This document shows, one piece after another, positions 48,244 to 59,023 of a DNA stretch of 64,000 nt (the stretch's first letter is position 1; each line of letters starts with the position of its first letter). This stretch comes from Tritrichomonas musculus (taxonomy: Eukaryota; Parabasalia; Tritrichomonadida; Tritrichomonadidae), in NCBI GenBank assembly GCA_039105265.1, contig JAPFFF010000008.1:3038001-3102000 (forward strand), in the 5' to 3' direction. The notes under the pieces were generated by a model. That model was not told the origin of the DNA and did not search any database. It saw nothing but the letters and a program-made list of their open reading frames with translations. The translations under genes were made by a program, and so were the position numbers.

Positions 48244-48695
48244 TATATAAGAGAACAAATAAATATTAAAAAAGTTTTTTTTTTAAAATTTTGTAATAGA
48301 TAATTATTATTACAAATATCTAGATTTTTTATTTTGTTTATCAATATTTTTTTTAATAATTAAGATATAAATCATTTTTTTGTTTTGAATTTGATGTTAA
48401 ATTTTGTTTTCTCTTTTTTTTTTTTTGTATTGAACATTCAAATATTATTGACATTAAAATAATGCCTTGTTTCTTTTTGGAAAAACAAGTAAAATACTGA
48501 TTTTTTAAAAAAGAACATATATTTGTCTTTAATGTTTTTCCCAAAAAGATTAGATTGTAATCATTGTTAACATCAATAAAAAAAAAAATGAAGATTTTTT
48601 GAAGGATTTATATTTATTATTATAAATAAAACTATTTTATTTTACTAAAAAATATAAATTAAATAAACAATTGTATATATTTTTGGAAAATCAAA
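48244..48695. other. intergenic, no gene seen
   Basis: A 452-base AT-rich spacer between two minus-strand genes with several A and T runs. A 63-codon Lys/Asn-rich open frame at 48353-48544 is not credible. Confidence 0.55.
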
Positions 48696-51479
48696 TCAAT
48701 CTAGATAATGTGCTTTTCCAGCAGGATCGATTAACAAGAAACTCTTATGTTCAAGATCTTTTAATCTTTCTTCAAAGTAATCTCGTGTAATTTTATATTT
48801 AACAAGGTTCAAAATTGTATTATATAAGAAATCTTTCTCCATTGATTTTTTGGTTTTTAAAACTCTCATAATAGCAGCATCTAGTTGATCATCTCTGTTT
48901 GATTTTTCTTCTTCTTTGACAGAAAGTTGAGGAAAAATGAATTGGAGAGTCAAAGATCCTTTTGGAGCTTCACATTTCTTATTTATTTTATAAATTGATT
49001 TCATATTATTTTCTGTTTTTTCTTCAATTATAATTTTACTTGATTTTTTGGATTTCAAAATCCGAATTCTGGAAATAATGTCATCATCATTGCTATCAAC
49101 AATTCTACTTAATTGTTCAAGAGTTAAATAATTTTTCCAAGGTTCTTTCAGGGCTTCCTCGACTTTAGCTATTTCCATTTTAATATTATCTTCATTTTTT
49201 TTGTTTTGATTTCCAACTTCACTTTCAACTTCACTTTTTTCAGATTTTTTAGAAACGTTTTTATTTTCTGCTTCCTCTTCTTCTTCTTCTATGTCGGCTT
49301 CGCTAGATGCAGTATCATCGTTATCGCTACTATTTGAATAATCTTTTGAAGATCGAGATCGTGTCTTCTTTTTATTCTTAGTTTTTGGTTGTTGCTTTTT
49401 ATTTTTATTTTCCGCTTTTTTTGATGTTTTTTTAAAGCTTTTATTTTCATCTACTTCTTTTGCTCTTTTTTCTTCTTCTTTTTCAATTTCTTTTAAGTGT
49501 TGTTTCATTCTTTTAAGTTGATTACTTTGACTTTCTTTATTAAAAGCTAATAAAATAGTAGCAAAATCGCCTGAACATTTAACTTTTTTAAGTCCAGGGA
49601 TGTTTGTTACGCCCAACTTAACTGTTGATAATTGCAAACTCCATTCGATTTTCCTTTTGATCATGTTAGCTTCATAAAAATCGGAAAATTTTGAAAGTAG
49701 AAGAGATATTGGCCAAGGAGGTGACATTTGAACTCTTCCAAGTGAATCCCAAGTTTTGGCTGTTTGTGAAGGAAGTATTAAACAGCGAAAACAAGAAAAA
49801 TAATTTTTCGGAACGATATCATATCTTTCATTATCATCATTATTTTTAGTTGAATGTTTAGATTTTTGTTTCGCATCATTTTCATCCAGAGAATCAAGGT
49901 TTTCTTTAATAAATTTAGATGAAAGATCTTGTGATAACATTCGATTTTTAAGTAATTCTTCCATTCTGTCAGTATAATCAGCTCCACATTGTTGTTTTAA
50001 TTTATCAATGAAGAAACATTCAGGCTCAACCATTTTGTCCTTCATTGTAAGAATTCTTCTTGTTAATAATTGAGTATGATATGTATCAAAAACATCTTTC
50101 AAAAAAAGCATTCTAAATAATCCAACATATTGTTCAATTAATTCGTAATCAAAAGTATCATTGGTATTATTCTCGTTCTTTTCTTTGGTAAAAAGATGAT
50201 GGATTGATAGTGCTAATAATCTTGCAACTAATTCTGGTTGAGTATTAAATCCTCGTTTGAAAGCTGCACGAACTGTTTTCGTACTTTGTGGACCACATGC
50301 TCTTGAGCAAAATAAATTTAATGATCTATATAATCTTAAGAGTTTTGAAATAGGATCAAAAGATCCTTCCTGATCTTCATTATTATCATTTCCGTTCTTT
50401 TTTGCAGTAAAACAGTCCGTAGCTTCTTCTTCAAATAATAGTGCCATTTTACTTATGAATAAATTAAACGCGTTTGTTGATCGAGCAAGTTTAGAGCATG
50501 TCCAAATGCTGTCAATTTCTTGACCTCTGAGAAGTGGCCTAAGGCACATATCGTATATTTTTTCCTTTTTTGATGAAAATATTAATTTGTTAATTCGATC
50601 GTTTAATTGATACGAAAGGGTATGATTATCAAAAACAGTGGCAAGCTCAAGTTCGCCTTCCGATATTTCCGTGGCTGTTTCTAGGTATTCACTGAAAGGG
50701 CTAGATTCGAAAGAATGATTGATTTTAGGTTCGATATGATTGATTACAGAATCTATAAAAAGTGGAATAAAATAATCGTTAAACAGGCCTGTCTCTTTCA
50801 AAAATTGAATAGAGCTGTCAATAGGAGGATTTTGCTTTTTTTCTCGATAATTATCGTATGATTGAATTATCAATTGAGAAGCTTGCTTAAATATTTCAAT
50901 ATTGGATTTAAATGCTTCTGAGCAATATTGTGCAAAAACTTCGGGTATTGATTTAGATTTATATGATAATGAGTCAAATAAAATCATGATTTTATTGATT
51001 TTATCTTCAATACTGTTCCAGAAAATTCCAATACTCTCAGCTTCGGAAAAATAAAATGACATTTCTTGTGGAAGATCATTGCAGAATTTTTGAAGTCGTT
51101 GGCACAAGGATTCATAAGCCGCTGTGATTTGAGACGTTTTCGAAATTGCTTGTGCCATTCTTCGATGAACGTGTGAAAATTTATTCTGATTTTCAGTTTC
51201 ATCATGGCGAATTTGCAATATATCATCACACGCAGGTAGAAGTATGTTATAAAAATCGTCTATAGTAACAGAAGGCTTGACTAAAAAATGAGGAATGAGA
51301 ACAATTGGTTTGACGTTCTTTTGAACAGAAAATCCTTTGAAAATGTTGCTGTCTTCTTCGTCAGATGATGAATTTGGATTTTCATTAGATCTTGAATTCA
51401 TAGCTCGATTATTATTTATCTCTGATTTTTGACTGGATATATGTGCGTTTGGACTATTTTTTTGTTTTCTTGGAGGCAT
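48696..51479 (-). CDS. cullin family protein with neddylation site
   Basis: The start is the ATG at 51479 (MPPRKQKN); the longer frame to 51518 opens with TTG. The protein has 927 residues. A helical N-terminal cullin-repeat region is followed by FLKDVFDTYHTQLLTRRIL (family FxxxYxxxLxxRLL) and QCGADYTDRMEEL (family CGxxFTxKMEGM). The C-terminal winged helix has AAIMRVLKTKKSM with Lys near 873 at the NEDD8 acceptor position, and ends HKSFLLIDPAGKAHYLD (family YLxRDxxxxxxYxYLA). Cullins scaffold RING ubiquitin ligases. A Lys/Glu-rich insert of about 100 residues (about 660-765) breaks the C-terminal domain and makes it longer than usual (about 750-800). The subtype is not clear. Confidence 0.85.
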   Translation of the reverse strand: MPPRKQKNSPNAHISSQKSEINNNRAMNSRSNENPNSSSDEEDSNIFKGFSVQKNVKPIVLIPHFLVKPSVTIDDFYNILLPACDDILQIRHDETENQNKFSHVHRRMAQAISKTSQITAAYESLCQRLQKFCNDLPQEMSFYFSEAESIGIFWNSIEDKINKIMILFDSLSYKSKSIPEVFAQYCSEAFKSNIEIFKQASQLIIQSYDNYREKKQNPPIDSSIQFLKETGLFNDYFIPLFIDSVINHIEPKINHSFESSPFSEYLETATEISEGELELATVFDNHTLSYQLNDRINKLIFSSKKEKIYDMCLRPLLRGQEIDSIWTCSKLARSTNAFNLFISKMALLFEEEATDCFTAKKNGNDNNEDQEGSFDPISKLLRLYRSLNLFCSRACGPQSTKTVRAAFKRGFNTQPELVARLLALSIHHLFTKEKNENNTNDTFDYELIEQYVGLFRMLFLKDVFDTYHTQLLTRRILTMKDKMVEPECFFIDKLKQQCGADYTDRMEELLKNRMLSQDLSSKFIKENLDSLDENDAKQKSKHSTKNNDDNERYDIVPKNYFSCFRCLILPSQTAKTWDSLGRVQMSPPWPISLLLSKFSDFYEANMIKRKIEWSLQLSTVKLGVTNIPGLKKVKCSGDFATILLAFNKESQSNQLKRMKQHLKEIEKEEEKRAKEVDENKSFKKTSKKAENKNKKQQPKTKNKKKTRSRSSKDYSNSSDNDDTASSEADIEEEEEEAENKNVSKKSEKSEVESEVGNQNKKNEDNIKMEIAKVEEALKEPWKNYLTLEQLSRIVDSNDDDIISRIRILKSKKSSKIIIEEKTENNMKSIYKINKKCEAPKGSLTLQFIFPQLSVKEEEKSNRDDQLDAAIMRVLKTKKSMEKDFLYNTILNLVKYKITRDYFEERLKDLEHKSFLLIDPAGKAHYLD

Positions 51480-51557
51480 TGAGCATAAATGATATTTTTT
51501 GAGTTTATATTTAGTCAATCTATTGCGACCAAATATAAATTTAAAAAAAATAGTAAA

Positions 51558-52172
51558 ATGGAGCCTATTAGACTAAATCATTTTATTTCTCAAAGAGTCA
51601 ATAATTTGCATGAAGCTTTATCACTTGTTCAGTCTGGAAATGCGCTTTCTTTTCATCTTCGTATGAAAGCGTCTATATTTATAGGTACAATTCCTAATAA
51701 CGTTCAGATTGTCTGGCATAACTCAAATGAAATTACAATGAATATCTTTTATGGTGGTTTTACGTTCTTCTTCTACCGTCATCAAGTTGATTGTGTTATA
51801 AATTCAGGACTACTTACCTATCGTTTTGAAATATTTCGACTTGATATAGATTTAACTTTTAATGTTTTCAATGCTCTTTTATTCCAGCATTTTGGTATTG
51901 AATCAACAATGGATATGATTAAAGGAAAAAACGTTCAAAATACATCTAAATTTAATGTGGAAGAGGAAATTAGAAATATGTTGGAGAATGATTTGATCAT
52001 TGCTTTTAAAAATCATCAATATGATGATTTTACTTCTGATGAATTTTTACTGTATAAATCAATGGTTTTCTTCCAAATGTCAGATAAATATCAAAAATAT
52101 GGTATATCCATAAATCAAATTGATATAAGCGTACATCATAATGATACATTCGATGCTGATTTTACGACATGA
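51558..52172 (+). CDS. hypothetical protein, no family recognised
   Basis: A 204-residue ORF. The ATG at 51558 is preferred over an in-frame ATG at 51489, which would overlap the promoter of the divergent cullin gene; the added residues are low-complexity. The protein is a mix of beta and helix without signal peptide or membrane segment (notable: FYGGFTFFFYRHQVDCVINSG, LDIDLTFNVFNALLFQHFG). I assign no function. It is divergent from the cullin gene with 78 bases between the two ATGs. Confidence 0.65.
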   Translation: MEPIRLNHFISQRVNNLHEALSLVQSGNALSFHLRMKASIFIGTIPNNVQIVWHNSNEITMNIFYGGFTFFFYRHQVDCVINSGLLTYRFEIFRLDIDLTFNVFNALLFQHFGIESTMDMIKGKNVQNTSKFNVEEEIRNMLENDLIIAFKNHQYDDFTSDEFLLYKSMVFFQMSDKYQKYGISINQIDISVHHNDTFDADFTT

Positions 52173-52538
52173 AATTAATTTAAAATTATTATTAATTGTT
52201 ATTATTTTAAAAATATTGATTTAGTGAATCTGATAAATATACTGCATTTATTTGATTAAAAATATTGGAAGTTTTTTGTATCAAATCAGTACTCCAAATG
52301 TTGGCTGTTATTTAAACTTTTTAATCTAAATCAAATTTATAAGAAAATGGAATTATGAGTTTTAACTAATATGATCTTTTATTATTGAGTTATTAAGTTT
52401 AATTGAATATGGAGAATAGTAAATATAAAAAAAAAAAAAAAAAAGTCTATTAAATATTTAATGTAGGTATGTAAAAATAATATTATTTTTCTTTTATATA
52501 TAATTTATTATTATTTTACAGTTTGAACTTAGGTAATA
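52173..52538. other. convergent intergenic spacer
   Basis: 366 AT-rich bases between the ends of the small orphan gene and the importin gene, with an A run of about 17 (52429-52444). Likely holds both 3' ends. No gene. Confidence 0.55.
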
Positions 52539-55448
52539 TTAAGAGTTAAGCAAATTCTGTAACTTTTTGATCTTAGATTTCTGTTTTCCATATGAAGCCT
52601 TTATTTTATTAAAAATCTGTTCTTGTTGAGAACAAATTGTTTTCAAGAATCCAATCATCATAACTTTCAATTCGTTACTGATTTTTGCTTTTTCAATTTT
52701 TGATTCTTCTTGAACAAAGAAACGTGATATTGCTAATGCAGCCTGTTCCAAAATTTCGGGATTTTGTTTTGTGTTTAATAAATTTATAATAGCGGAAGCC
52801 ATAGACGATGTTTCAAGAGCATCAAATGGTGGGAAAAGTTCAATCGAATAAATAATTAATTTATCTGGAAAATCTGGATAACGAAGAGCAATCTGAAGGT
52901 AAAGTGATGCTATGTTTGCGTTCACATCCTGGAAACCGAATTTTGAATTCTCTGCGATCTGTCTCCATTTTTCAAAAGTTGGAATTAATTGGATAATACT
53001 TGGTAGTAATTCACTTGCTTTTTCATCTTGAACAAGGGTGTTCATTAAGAAAATTAAATTCTGAAGAAGTGTAGGTTCAGTCGCATTTTCCATTATTTGT
53101 ATTACTGAGTTTAAAATTAATTGTTGAATTTCTGCTGAAACATTCTTATATTGTAAACAGTCTGAAAGGGTTCCAACAATTTCTGACAAATCGATTTCAT
53201 TATTCTTTTGCATCCATTGAATTAAAAATTGGCAAATTGGATCATTGATTGGTGTTGGAAAACGAACAATTGCTGAAAAAAAGTTGCATAAAGGTGGAAG
53301 GATATGTGAGGCGTATGGCGATTGAATCAATGGTTTTTGTTTTAATAATTCCCAAGTATTATTAAAAACAGATTGAGCAAATTCGACCGCTAAATTTAAG
53401 AATTCTTGTTGATTTGATTGATCTGCATTAATAATCATCTTGGCTATTGCTAAAAGAAAGTCGTCTATTTTATCAGTGTAATCAGGTGTATCTTTTAAGC
53501 ATTTAATTAATTCTAAAAAGATTTGACGAGACGTAGCTGGATTTATTAATTTTTTGATTTTTGAGATTGAACGTGCTGATTCTTTTTGAAAACATTCTTC
53601 TTCGCTTTTAAGTCCATTTAAAATTAAATTAACTAAAGGATCAATGATTTGTGGAGCCGCTTGACCACAATATTTGGTAAGTTTTGCTGTATTAATAGTA
53701 ATTCCTGCTTTAATTTCGTTTTTAATCATATCATTTTTAAGGTATTCAATGATGCTTGGGATTAAAGATTGGAATAGATTATAAGAATTTTCGCGTAAAT
53801 GATGAGATAAATTGCCAATAAAATCAAATGTTTGATCAATTATTTCAGCCTCACTTTGGGTTTGTAAAAATTGACCGACAAATGGAAACAAGTTTTGAAT
53901 AACATAGTCGATTTGAGTATCATCTTGATGAAGAAGGGCTGATCCTATTTCAAAACAAACAGCTATATTGGTTAAGTCTTTTGATTCAATAATGTGAGAA
54001 ATTAGTGCAATAATTTGATCGATATTTTCATCATTGAAATCTTCAGATTTTATTATAATTAATGCAAGCAAAGAAAGGTATTCGATAAGATTATCTGGAT
54101 CAATTTGGTTGGATATTGATAGATATTGCTCAAGAAATCCTGGCATGTTTGTATCAAGTTCATCAAAAATATTGTATAATGCTAAAAAGGCGTGAACTCT
54201 CGTTTCAGGGGAAGGAGATAAAAGATTTGCGAATATTAATGGAACAAATGTAGGAGTGTAAACATTTGTAGACTTAAATGAACTTATAAAAGATTCAATG
54301 ACGCGTAAAGAAGCTTCTTTCAAAAGTTCATTTGGAGATGATAAAGCATTAACTAAAAAGTTGATAACAAATTGGATATCATTGTATATGAGATCAGGAA
54401 ATTCTCTCAATAAAATTTTGAAAATTAAAAGTGCACTTATTTGATGTGTAAATGAATTTGAATTAAATGCTTCTTGTATCTGTTTTTGAATAAGTGGATA
54501 AAGAGACTGATGATCAAATATATCAGCTGCTGAATCAAAATAATCAAGAGTAGCATCGTTTATTGATTGATCGTTTTCAATCATCGATGCACTAATGTCG
54601 ATAGATAACGAAAATATATTCATAATCATTTCTTCAGAAAATGATTCGATTTTTGGATTTAATGCTTCTAATGGAATATATCTATTTTTTGGTTCCAGTT
54701 CTTTATTTTGTGCTATAGAAAATGCAATATTGACAATTTGTGCAAAACTATCAGCAGGAATAGAATCATATATCAATAGGTCATTAACACATCCCCAAAC
54801 GCCAACCATATTTTTTGTATCAAACTGGTATGAATTTGATAAAATTGGAATTAAAGCAAGAATATGATTTTCTGATCCAGGATCTTCTAAGTATTTCACA
54901 ATATATTTATGGAAAACTAGAACTCCAAGAACTTGTGTCTTCAAATCAGGGTTTGTCATTGCAGAAAGGGATAATGGCATAAAAAAATCTTTAGACTCTA
55001 AAATAAAGTCTACTTTCATTTTTGGAATGATTTTATTTGCAATCATAAGGCAAAGAAAAGTGCCATTTATTGATTGCATAAACGAAATGAGATCTGGCCA
55101 ATCAGTTTCATCGTGGCTATAAATGTATTTAATAATATCTAAAAAATTATCAGTAATTTCTTCAGAGAAAGTATGATTGCTTATAATTTGCATTGCCATT
55201 TGTTGGATTTCAGCTCGTATGGGTTCTTCAAGATGTTTCCAAAAACTTTTTAAAACTTTACGAGCATAAATTACTGAATATTTCTGTATTCTTTCATTAG
55301 AATTAGTCGCTAAAATTTCAAAACAAAGTTTAATTGTCGTTGGATCTTTTAAAAAAGCATTTGTTTTAACTTCTCCTCTTTTACGAATATCTTCAGATTC
55401 GCTATTTAAAGAATCAATAATTCCTTGAATAAATTCTTCTTGGCTCAT
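52539..55448 (-). CDS. importin-beta family karyopherin (importin-4/5-like)
   Basis: A 969-residue all-helical HEAT-repeat protein. Its N-terminus has the importin-beta pattern: a first helix pair with SLNSESEDIRKRGEVKTNAFLKDP, then SNERIQKYSVIYARKVLKSFWKHL, as in importins 4 and 5. HEAT-like helices continue to the end (HAFLALYNIFDEL, IEYLSLLALIIIKSEDF, SRQIFLELIKCLKDTPDYTDKIDDFLLAIAKMI). Importins of this group carry cargo such as histones and ribosomal proteins through nuclear pores under Ran control. Length fits the family (about 1000-1100). Cargo cannot be predicted. Confidence 0.82.
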   Translation of the reverse strand: MSQEEFIQGIIDSLNSESEDIRKRGEVKTNAFLKDPTTIKLCFEILATNSNERIQKYSVIYARKVLKSFWKHLEEPIRAEIQQMAMQIISNHTFSEEITDNFLDIIKYIYSHDETDWPDLISFMQSINGTFLCLMIANKIIPKMKVDFILESKDFFMPLSLSAMTNPDLKTQVLGVLVFHKYIVKYLEDPGSENHILALIPILSNSYQFDTKNMVGVWGCVNDLLIYDSIPADSFAQIVNIAFSIAQNKELEPKNRYIPLEALNPKIESFSEEMIMNIFSLSIDISASMIENDQSINDATLDYFDSAADIFDHQSLYPLIQKQIQEAFNSNSFTHQISALLIFKILLREFPDLIYNDIQFVINFLVNALSSPNELLKEASLRVIESFISSFKSTNVYTPTFVPLIFANLLSPSPETRVHAFLALYNIFDELDTNMPGFLEQYLSISNQIDPDNLIEYLSLLALIIIKSEDFNDENIDQIIALISHIIESKDLTNIAVCFEIGSALLHQDDTQIDYVIQNLFPFVGQFLQTQSEAEIIDQTFDFIGNLSHHLRENSYNLFQSLIPSIIEYLKNDMIKNEIKAGITINTAKLTKYCGQAAPQIIDPLVNLILNGLKSEEECFQKESARSISKIKKLINPATSRQIFLELIKCLKDTPDYTDKIDDFLLAIAKMIINADQSNQQEFLNLAVEFAQSVFNNTWELLKQKPLIQSPYASHILPPLCNFFSAIVRFPTPINDPICQFLIQWMQKNNEIDLSEIVGTLSDCLQYKNVSAEIQQLILNSVIQIMENATEPTLLQNLIFLMNTLVQDEKASELLPSIIQLIPTFEKWRQIAENSKFGFQDVNANIASLYLQIALRYPDFPDKLIIYSIELFPPFDALETSSMASAIINLLNTKQNPEILEQAALAISRFFVQEESKIEKAKISNELKVMMIGFLKTICSQQEQIFNKIKASYGKQKSKIKKLQNLLNS

Positions 55449-56013
55449 ATTCTTGATTTAAGAAATGTTTAAATGATTTTGGTCATATATTTTTGAATTC
55501 ATATTCAAATTTGAGTAATGATTTTATAACTTTTTGAATAAATATGGATTTTATTAGATTTTATATAAAATATGTATATCTTAATATCTATATCATTATA
55601 TATTAAATTTTTAAGTTGTTATAAATTATTACTATGATATTATGCGTCAATATAGTGAAAAATCATGTCAAAAACTCGTAAATTATATATGTGAATTAGG
55701 TTTGGCACAATTAGATAAAAGATAAACTAAATATTGAATTTATAATTTGTATTATAGGTATAATTTCCATCAATATATACAGGTGCAGGTTTATTTATAT
55801 TATTATTTTTTTTATTGTATAAAAAGCATTTAATATATATTGAAATATATTTTTAAATATTTCTTAGAACTGCTGGAAATCTAAATAATAGTAAGAAATA
55901 TAAAATGAATGTAAAAATTTATATCAAATATTTGTTAATATAAAAAAACTAGTAAAAAAATAACCAAATAAAGATAAATTTTACAATGAATAAATGAAAA
56001 TTCCGCTGTAAGT
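55449..56013. other. intergenic, no gene seen
   Basis: A 565-base AT-rich spacer upstream of the importin gene. AAATCATTTAAA lies about 25 bases before its ATG and resembles the trichomonad initiator TCA-pyrimidine-T/A, but such matches are common by chance here. Confidence 0.5.
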
Positions 56014-57052
56014 TTAGACATTAGCGTACCGCCTGGTCTTGTCCTTAATAGATTTTATAACATGCCGCGTATCGGACGCGGATTTGCACATCTCTAGTAT
56101 TGGCTTAAGCCAAGTAAGGAGTGCATTATCTGTAGGTACTCCTTTCCACATTGGTATAACAATGGTGTTTTCTTTATTCACTTTTAGAGCTTTATCATTA
56201 TCATCAACAAAAATTAGTTTTGATTTGCTTCTATTTAGCATGTCAAGATCTTTAATTATTAAATTCTTCTTCACAATGCACGAATCACGGTAAAGTCGAT
56301 GATCTTCATCAATGTTAGGCGCTATTGTGTTCAAAACTTCTTCAGCATAATCTCTTTCTGCAAAAGTATAAATAAAAACCTCAAAATTTTGTTGAGCATA
56401 TTCTAAAAAATCTTCAAGTCCAGGTCGAGTATATAAATATTCATTATTTGAAAGAACAAAGTATTTCACACTTGGATGTGGAGGAAATGAAGAGCAATGA
56501 ACTAATGTTTCATCCATATCAAGAACAAGTGTTTTCCTGCCGTCATCTGGTGCTGGTGGTGCTTTGTATAAACTAAGACGTGAATCAGCTTTGGAAAAAG
56601 ATTTAATAAATCTCTTAAACTTCGAATATCTATTTGGAGATTCACGAATTTGCCGACGTGGAACTGGCTCGAGCGAATCGTCATCAAGTGCTTGAGTTGG
56701 ATAGGACATTGCCGTTGATGGGCGTTTGGGCATTTCACTCATCTGGCGCGTATAGTGAATATTGTTGTTAGAATTATTATTGGAATTGGTATGAGATTCA
56801 GTATTAGAGTTACAAAGAATACTATTATCGTCATCATTAAGTAAGCTATTATTGTTGTTGCTAAGAGTAGGTGGGCAACTAAATTGAATGACCTTCACAC
56901 TTTGGCTTCGAGCACTTTTACTGTGTGATTTTTTTTTTTTTGGGCTTTGGAGGAACAGGCTCTCCAGTGTCAATGTCAATTTCAACTTCATTGTCAGTAT
57001 CAATATCACCTGGCAATTCTTGTTGATCTTGGTTTGAAGGATCAACAGACAT
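56014..57052 (-). CDS. FCP1/SCP-like CTD phosphatase (NIF family); frame interrupted at a 13-A run
   Basis: The HAD phosphatase domain has KTLVLDMDETLVHCSSFPPH (DxDxT with nucleophile Asp), TRPGLEDFLEYAQQNFEVFIYTFAERDYA and KLIFVDDNDKALKVN, as in small CTD phosphatases that dephosphorylate RNA polymerase II tails. Upstream is a disordered Ser/Asn-rich region. The domain's frame has no convincing start: its first ATG is in an odd Leu/Thr-rich stretch. A better start is the ATG at 57052 in another frame, coding MSVDPSNQDQQELPG and an acidic stretch up to PPKPKKKK. The two frames meet at a run of 13 A on the coding strand (56929-56941); 12 would be continuous. Sequencing error, strain variation or polymerase slippage could explain it. 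Confidence 0.82.
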
Positions 57053-57889
57053 TAATTGATTACTTTTCTTTTTTTTTTTGATAACTTTTAGAATTATTAT
57101 TCGAAATACAAAAAGTTTTAAAATTTCATCATTGAATTATTTTATTGAAACGATCCAATATTGAAAGTTAAAACAATAAATTTTCTTTATCTATTATATG
57201 ATTCATATTTATTTATCTAGTAATTACCTTATTTTATTTAAATTTAAATGAATATTAATTGGATTTAATTTGTTGATATCTCAATAATTTTATTTTTTTG
57301 AAGTTAATTATCGTATCATAATGAATATTATATTATTTTTTAAGTATTTTTTCAAAATTTAATTATTTTTTTGTAGGATAAAAAAGAAATTTTGATTTTT
57401 CTCTTATTTATCAAAAAGTGAATTTTGTTTTTTTTCTGCTTATAAAAACGTTTTTTATCTTTTTGAAAATACGATGACACTTTTTCCGATTACTAAGAAA
57501 AAGTTTTACTATACAAAATAAAAAAAATCTTTTATCTTAACTACTCTTTTAAATTTAATAAAAATATATGTTTCAATGCTGATTTTGGTTGAAATAAAAA
57601 TATAAAATCATTCTTTATTTCACCAAAATAAGCCTTATTTTTTTTTTTGAAAAGTTTTAATGGATTTTTGGTAATTGTGTTTGTAAAAGCAATAAATCAT
57701 CAAAATGTGAGTGAATTTTAATAAAAAGAATCTTTTTTTTTTTTTTTTTTTTGTAGTATAAATAAATTGACATATGTCCAGAAGCATTGATAATTATAAT
57801 TTAATATATTGATTGATTGATTATTTACATATATAAGCTTATTTTAAAATATGATCAAATGAAAGGATGTCAAAATATTTTCAATTTAT
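57053..57889. other. intergenic, no gene seen
   Basis: An 837-base AT-rich spacer with a T run of about 22 (57731-57752). It holds the promoter of the phosphatase gene and the 3' region of the oxidoreductase gene. No gene or structured element seen. Confidence 0.55.
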
Positions 57890-59023
57890 TTATATTTTAG
57901 AATAACATTTTCCTGGCTTTCCAGCCATTATTTTGAAGAAGCATTGATTGCAACTTATGCATGATACTGCCTCAGTTCCTTGTTTAAACAAGTTTACCAG
58001 ATTTGGTTGCCTCAAAAACGGTCTTGAAAGAGAAACCATGTCACATTCTTTGTTATTGATTGCATCTTCAATTTCTTTGAATTTTCTGAATCCGCCAACT
58101 GAAATAACGGGAATTGAGACATGTTTTTTAATTTCTTTAGCAAATTTAAGATTAAAGCATGGATAAAAATGTATATCAGAGAATCTTTTCCTCATAACTT
58201 CGCGTTTCTTTGGATCTTTGAAGATGAGATCAAGTGGCATATTGCCCATTAATGAGTATGGTTTTCTTCCACTTCCCCCTGAAATTTCAACTGCATCACA
58301 GCCTGCTGCCTCAGCCATTTTTGCAGTTTCAATAGCGGTCTCAATGGTGACACCGCCTTTTTCAAAATCATGTCCATTCATTTTGATCATTATTGGAAAT
58401 GATGTCGGTAATTCTTTTCGCAAGCCTGTTAATATTCTCCTGACTATCTCAAATCGTCGTTTGACATCGCCGCCAAATTCATCATCCCGCTTATTCCAAA
58501 TTGGTGAAATAAATTCGCCAAGCAAGTAGCCATGTGCAGCATGTAATTGAATTCCATCAGCACCAGCGGCAACAGCATTTTTACCAGCTGTGATAAAAGC
58601 ATTGATAACGTCATTTATTGTTGATTTTGACATTGCTCTATTGTGTTTTCCTGTTTGTGATGGACCTTCTGAAAATGGAAAGCCTGTAAGTTTTGGATGC
58701 GCTTGTACACCAGCGTGGTTCAATTGTAAAACCATGAGGCCGGAATTTTTGTGAACTTCAGATATCATTTTATTAATGGATGAAACTTGTTCTTCATTTG
58801 ATATTCCAACTTGAAATTTATCTCCTCTTCCTTGTTTATTCACGTAGCAACATCCGGAAACAATGAGACCAACGCCACCACGTGCTAATCGTGTATATAA
58901 TTTGGTAAGTTTTTCAGTACATAACCCATCTTCAGTAGCAAGTGCCTCATATGTAGCAGATCGCATGATTCTATTTCGTGGGACAAGTCCATTGATTCTT
59001 GGTTTCGAAAAAACAATACTCAT
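57890..59023 (-). CDS. OYE-family NADH:flavin oxidoreductase, bacterial type
   Basis: A 377-residue FMN-binding TIM barrel. Family motifs are NRIMRSATYEALATEDG at the N-terminus, LQLNHAGVQA, QLHAAHGYLLGEFISPIWNKR (the substrate-binding His pair at about 159 and 162), DEFGGDVKRRFEIVRRI, ISVGGFRK and MVSLSRPFLRQPN. It should reduce activated C=C bonds of enones using NAD(P)H. The tail carries CISCNQCFFKI and a final Cys, resembling the start of the iron-sulfur motif of the longer two-domain reductases (BaiCD/2,4-dienoyl-CoA type), then stops. Related genes in anaerobic protists are usually traced to bacteria, so transfer is likely. TCATTTCACTTA lies 4-15 bases before the ATG and fits the trichomonad initiator consensus. 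Confidence 0.9.
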   Translation of the reverse strand: MSIVFSKPRINGLVPRNRIMRSATYEALATEDGLCTEKLTKLYTRLARGGVGLIVSGCCYVNKQGRGDKFQVGISNEEQVSSINKMISEVHKNSGLMVLQLNHAGVQAHPKLTGFPFSEGPSQTGKHNRAMSKSTINDVINAFITAGKNAVAAGADGIQLHAAHGYLLGEFISPIWNKRDDEFGGDVKRRFEIVRRILTGLRKELPTSFPIMIKMNGHDFEKGGVTIETAIETAKMAEAAGCDAVEISGGSGRKPYSLMGNMPLDLIFKDPKKREVMRKRFSDIHFYPCFNLKFAKEIKKHVSIPVISVGGFRKFKEIEDAINNKECDMVSLSRPFLRQPNLVNLFKQGTEAVSCISCNQCFFKIMAGKPGKCYSKI

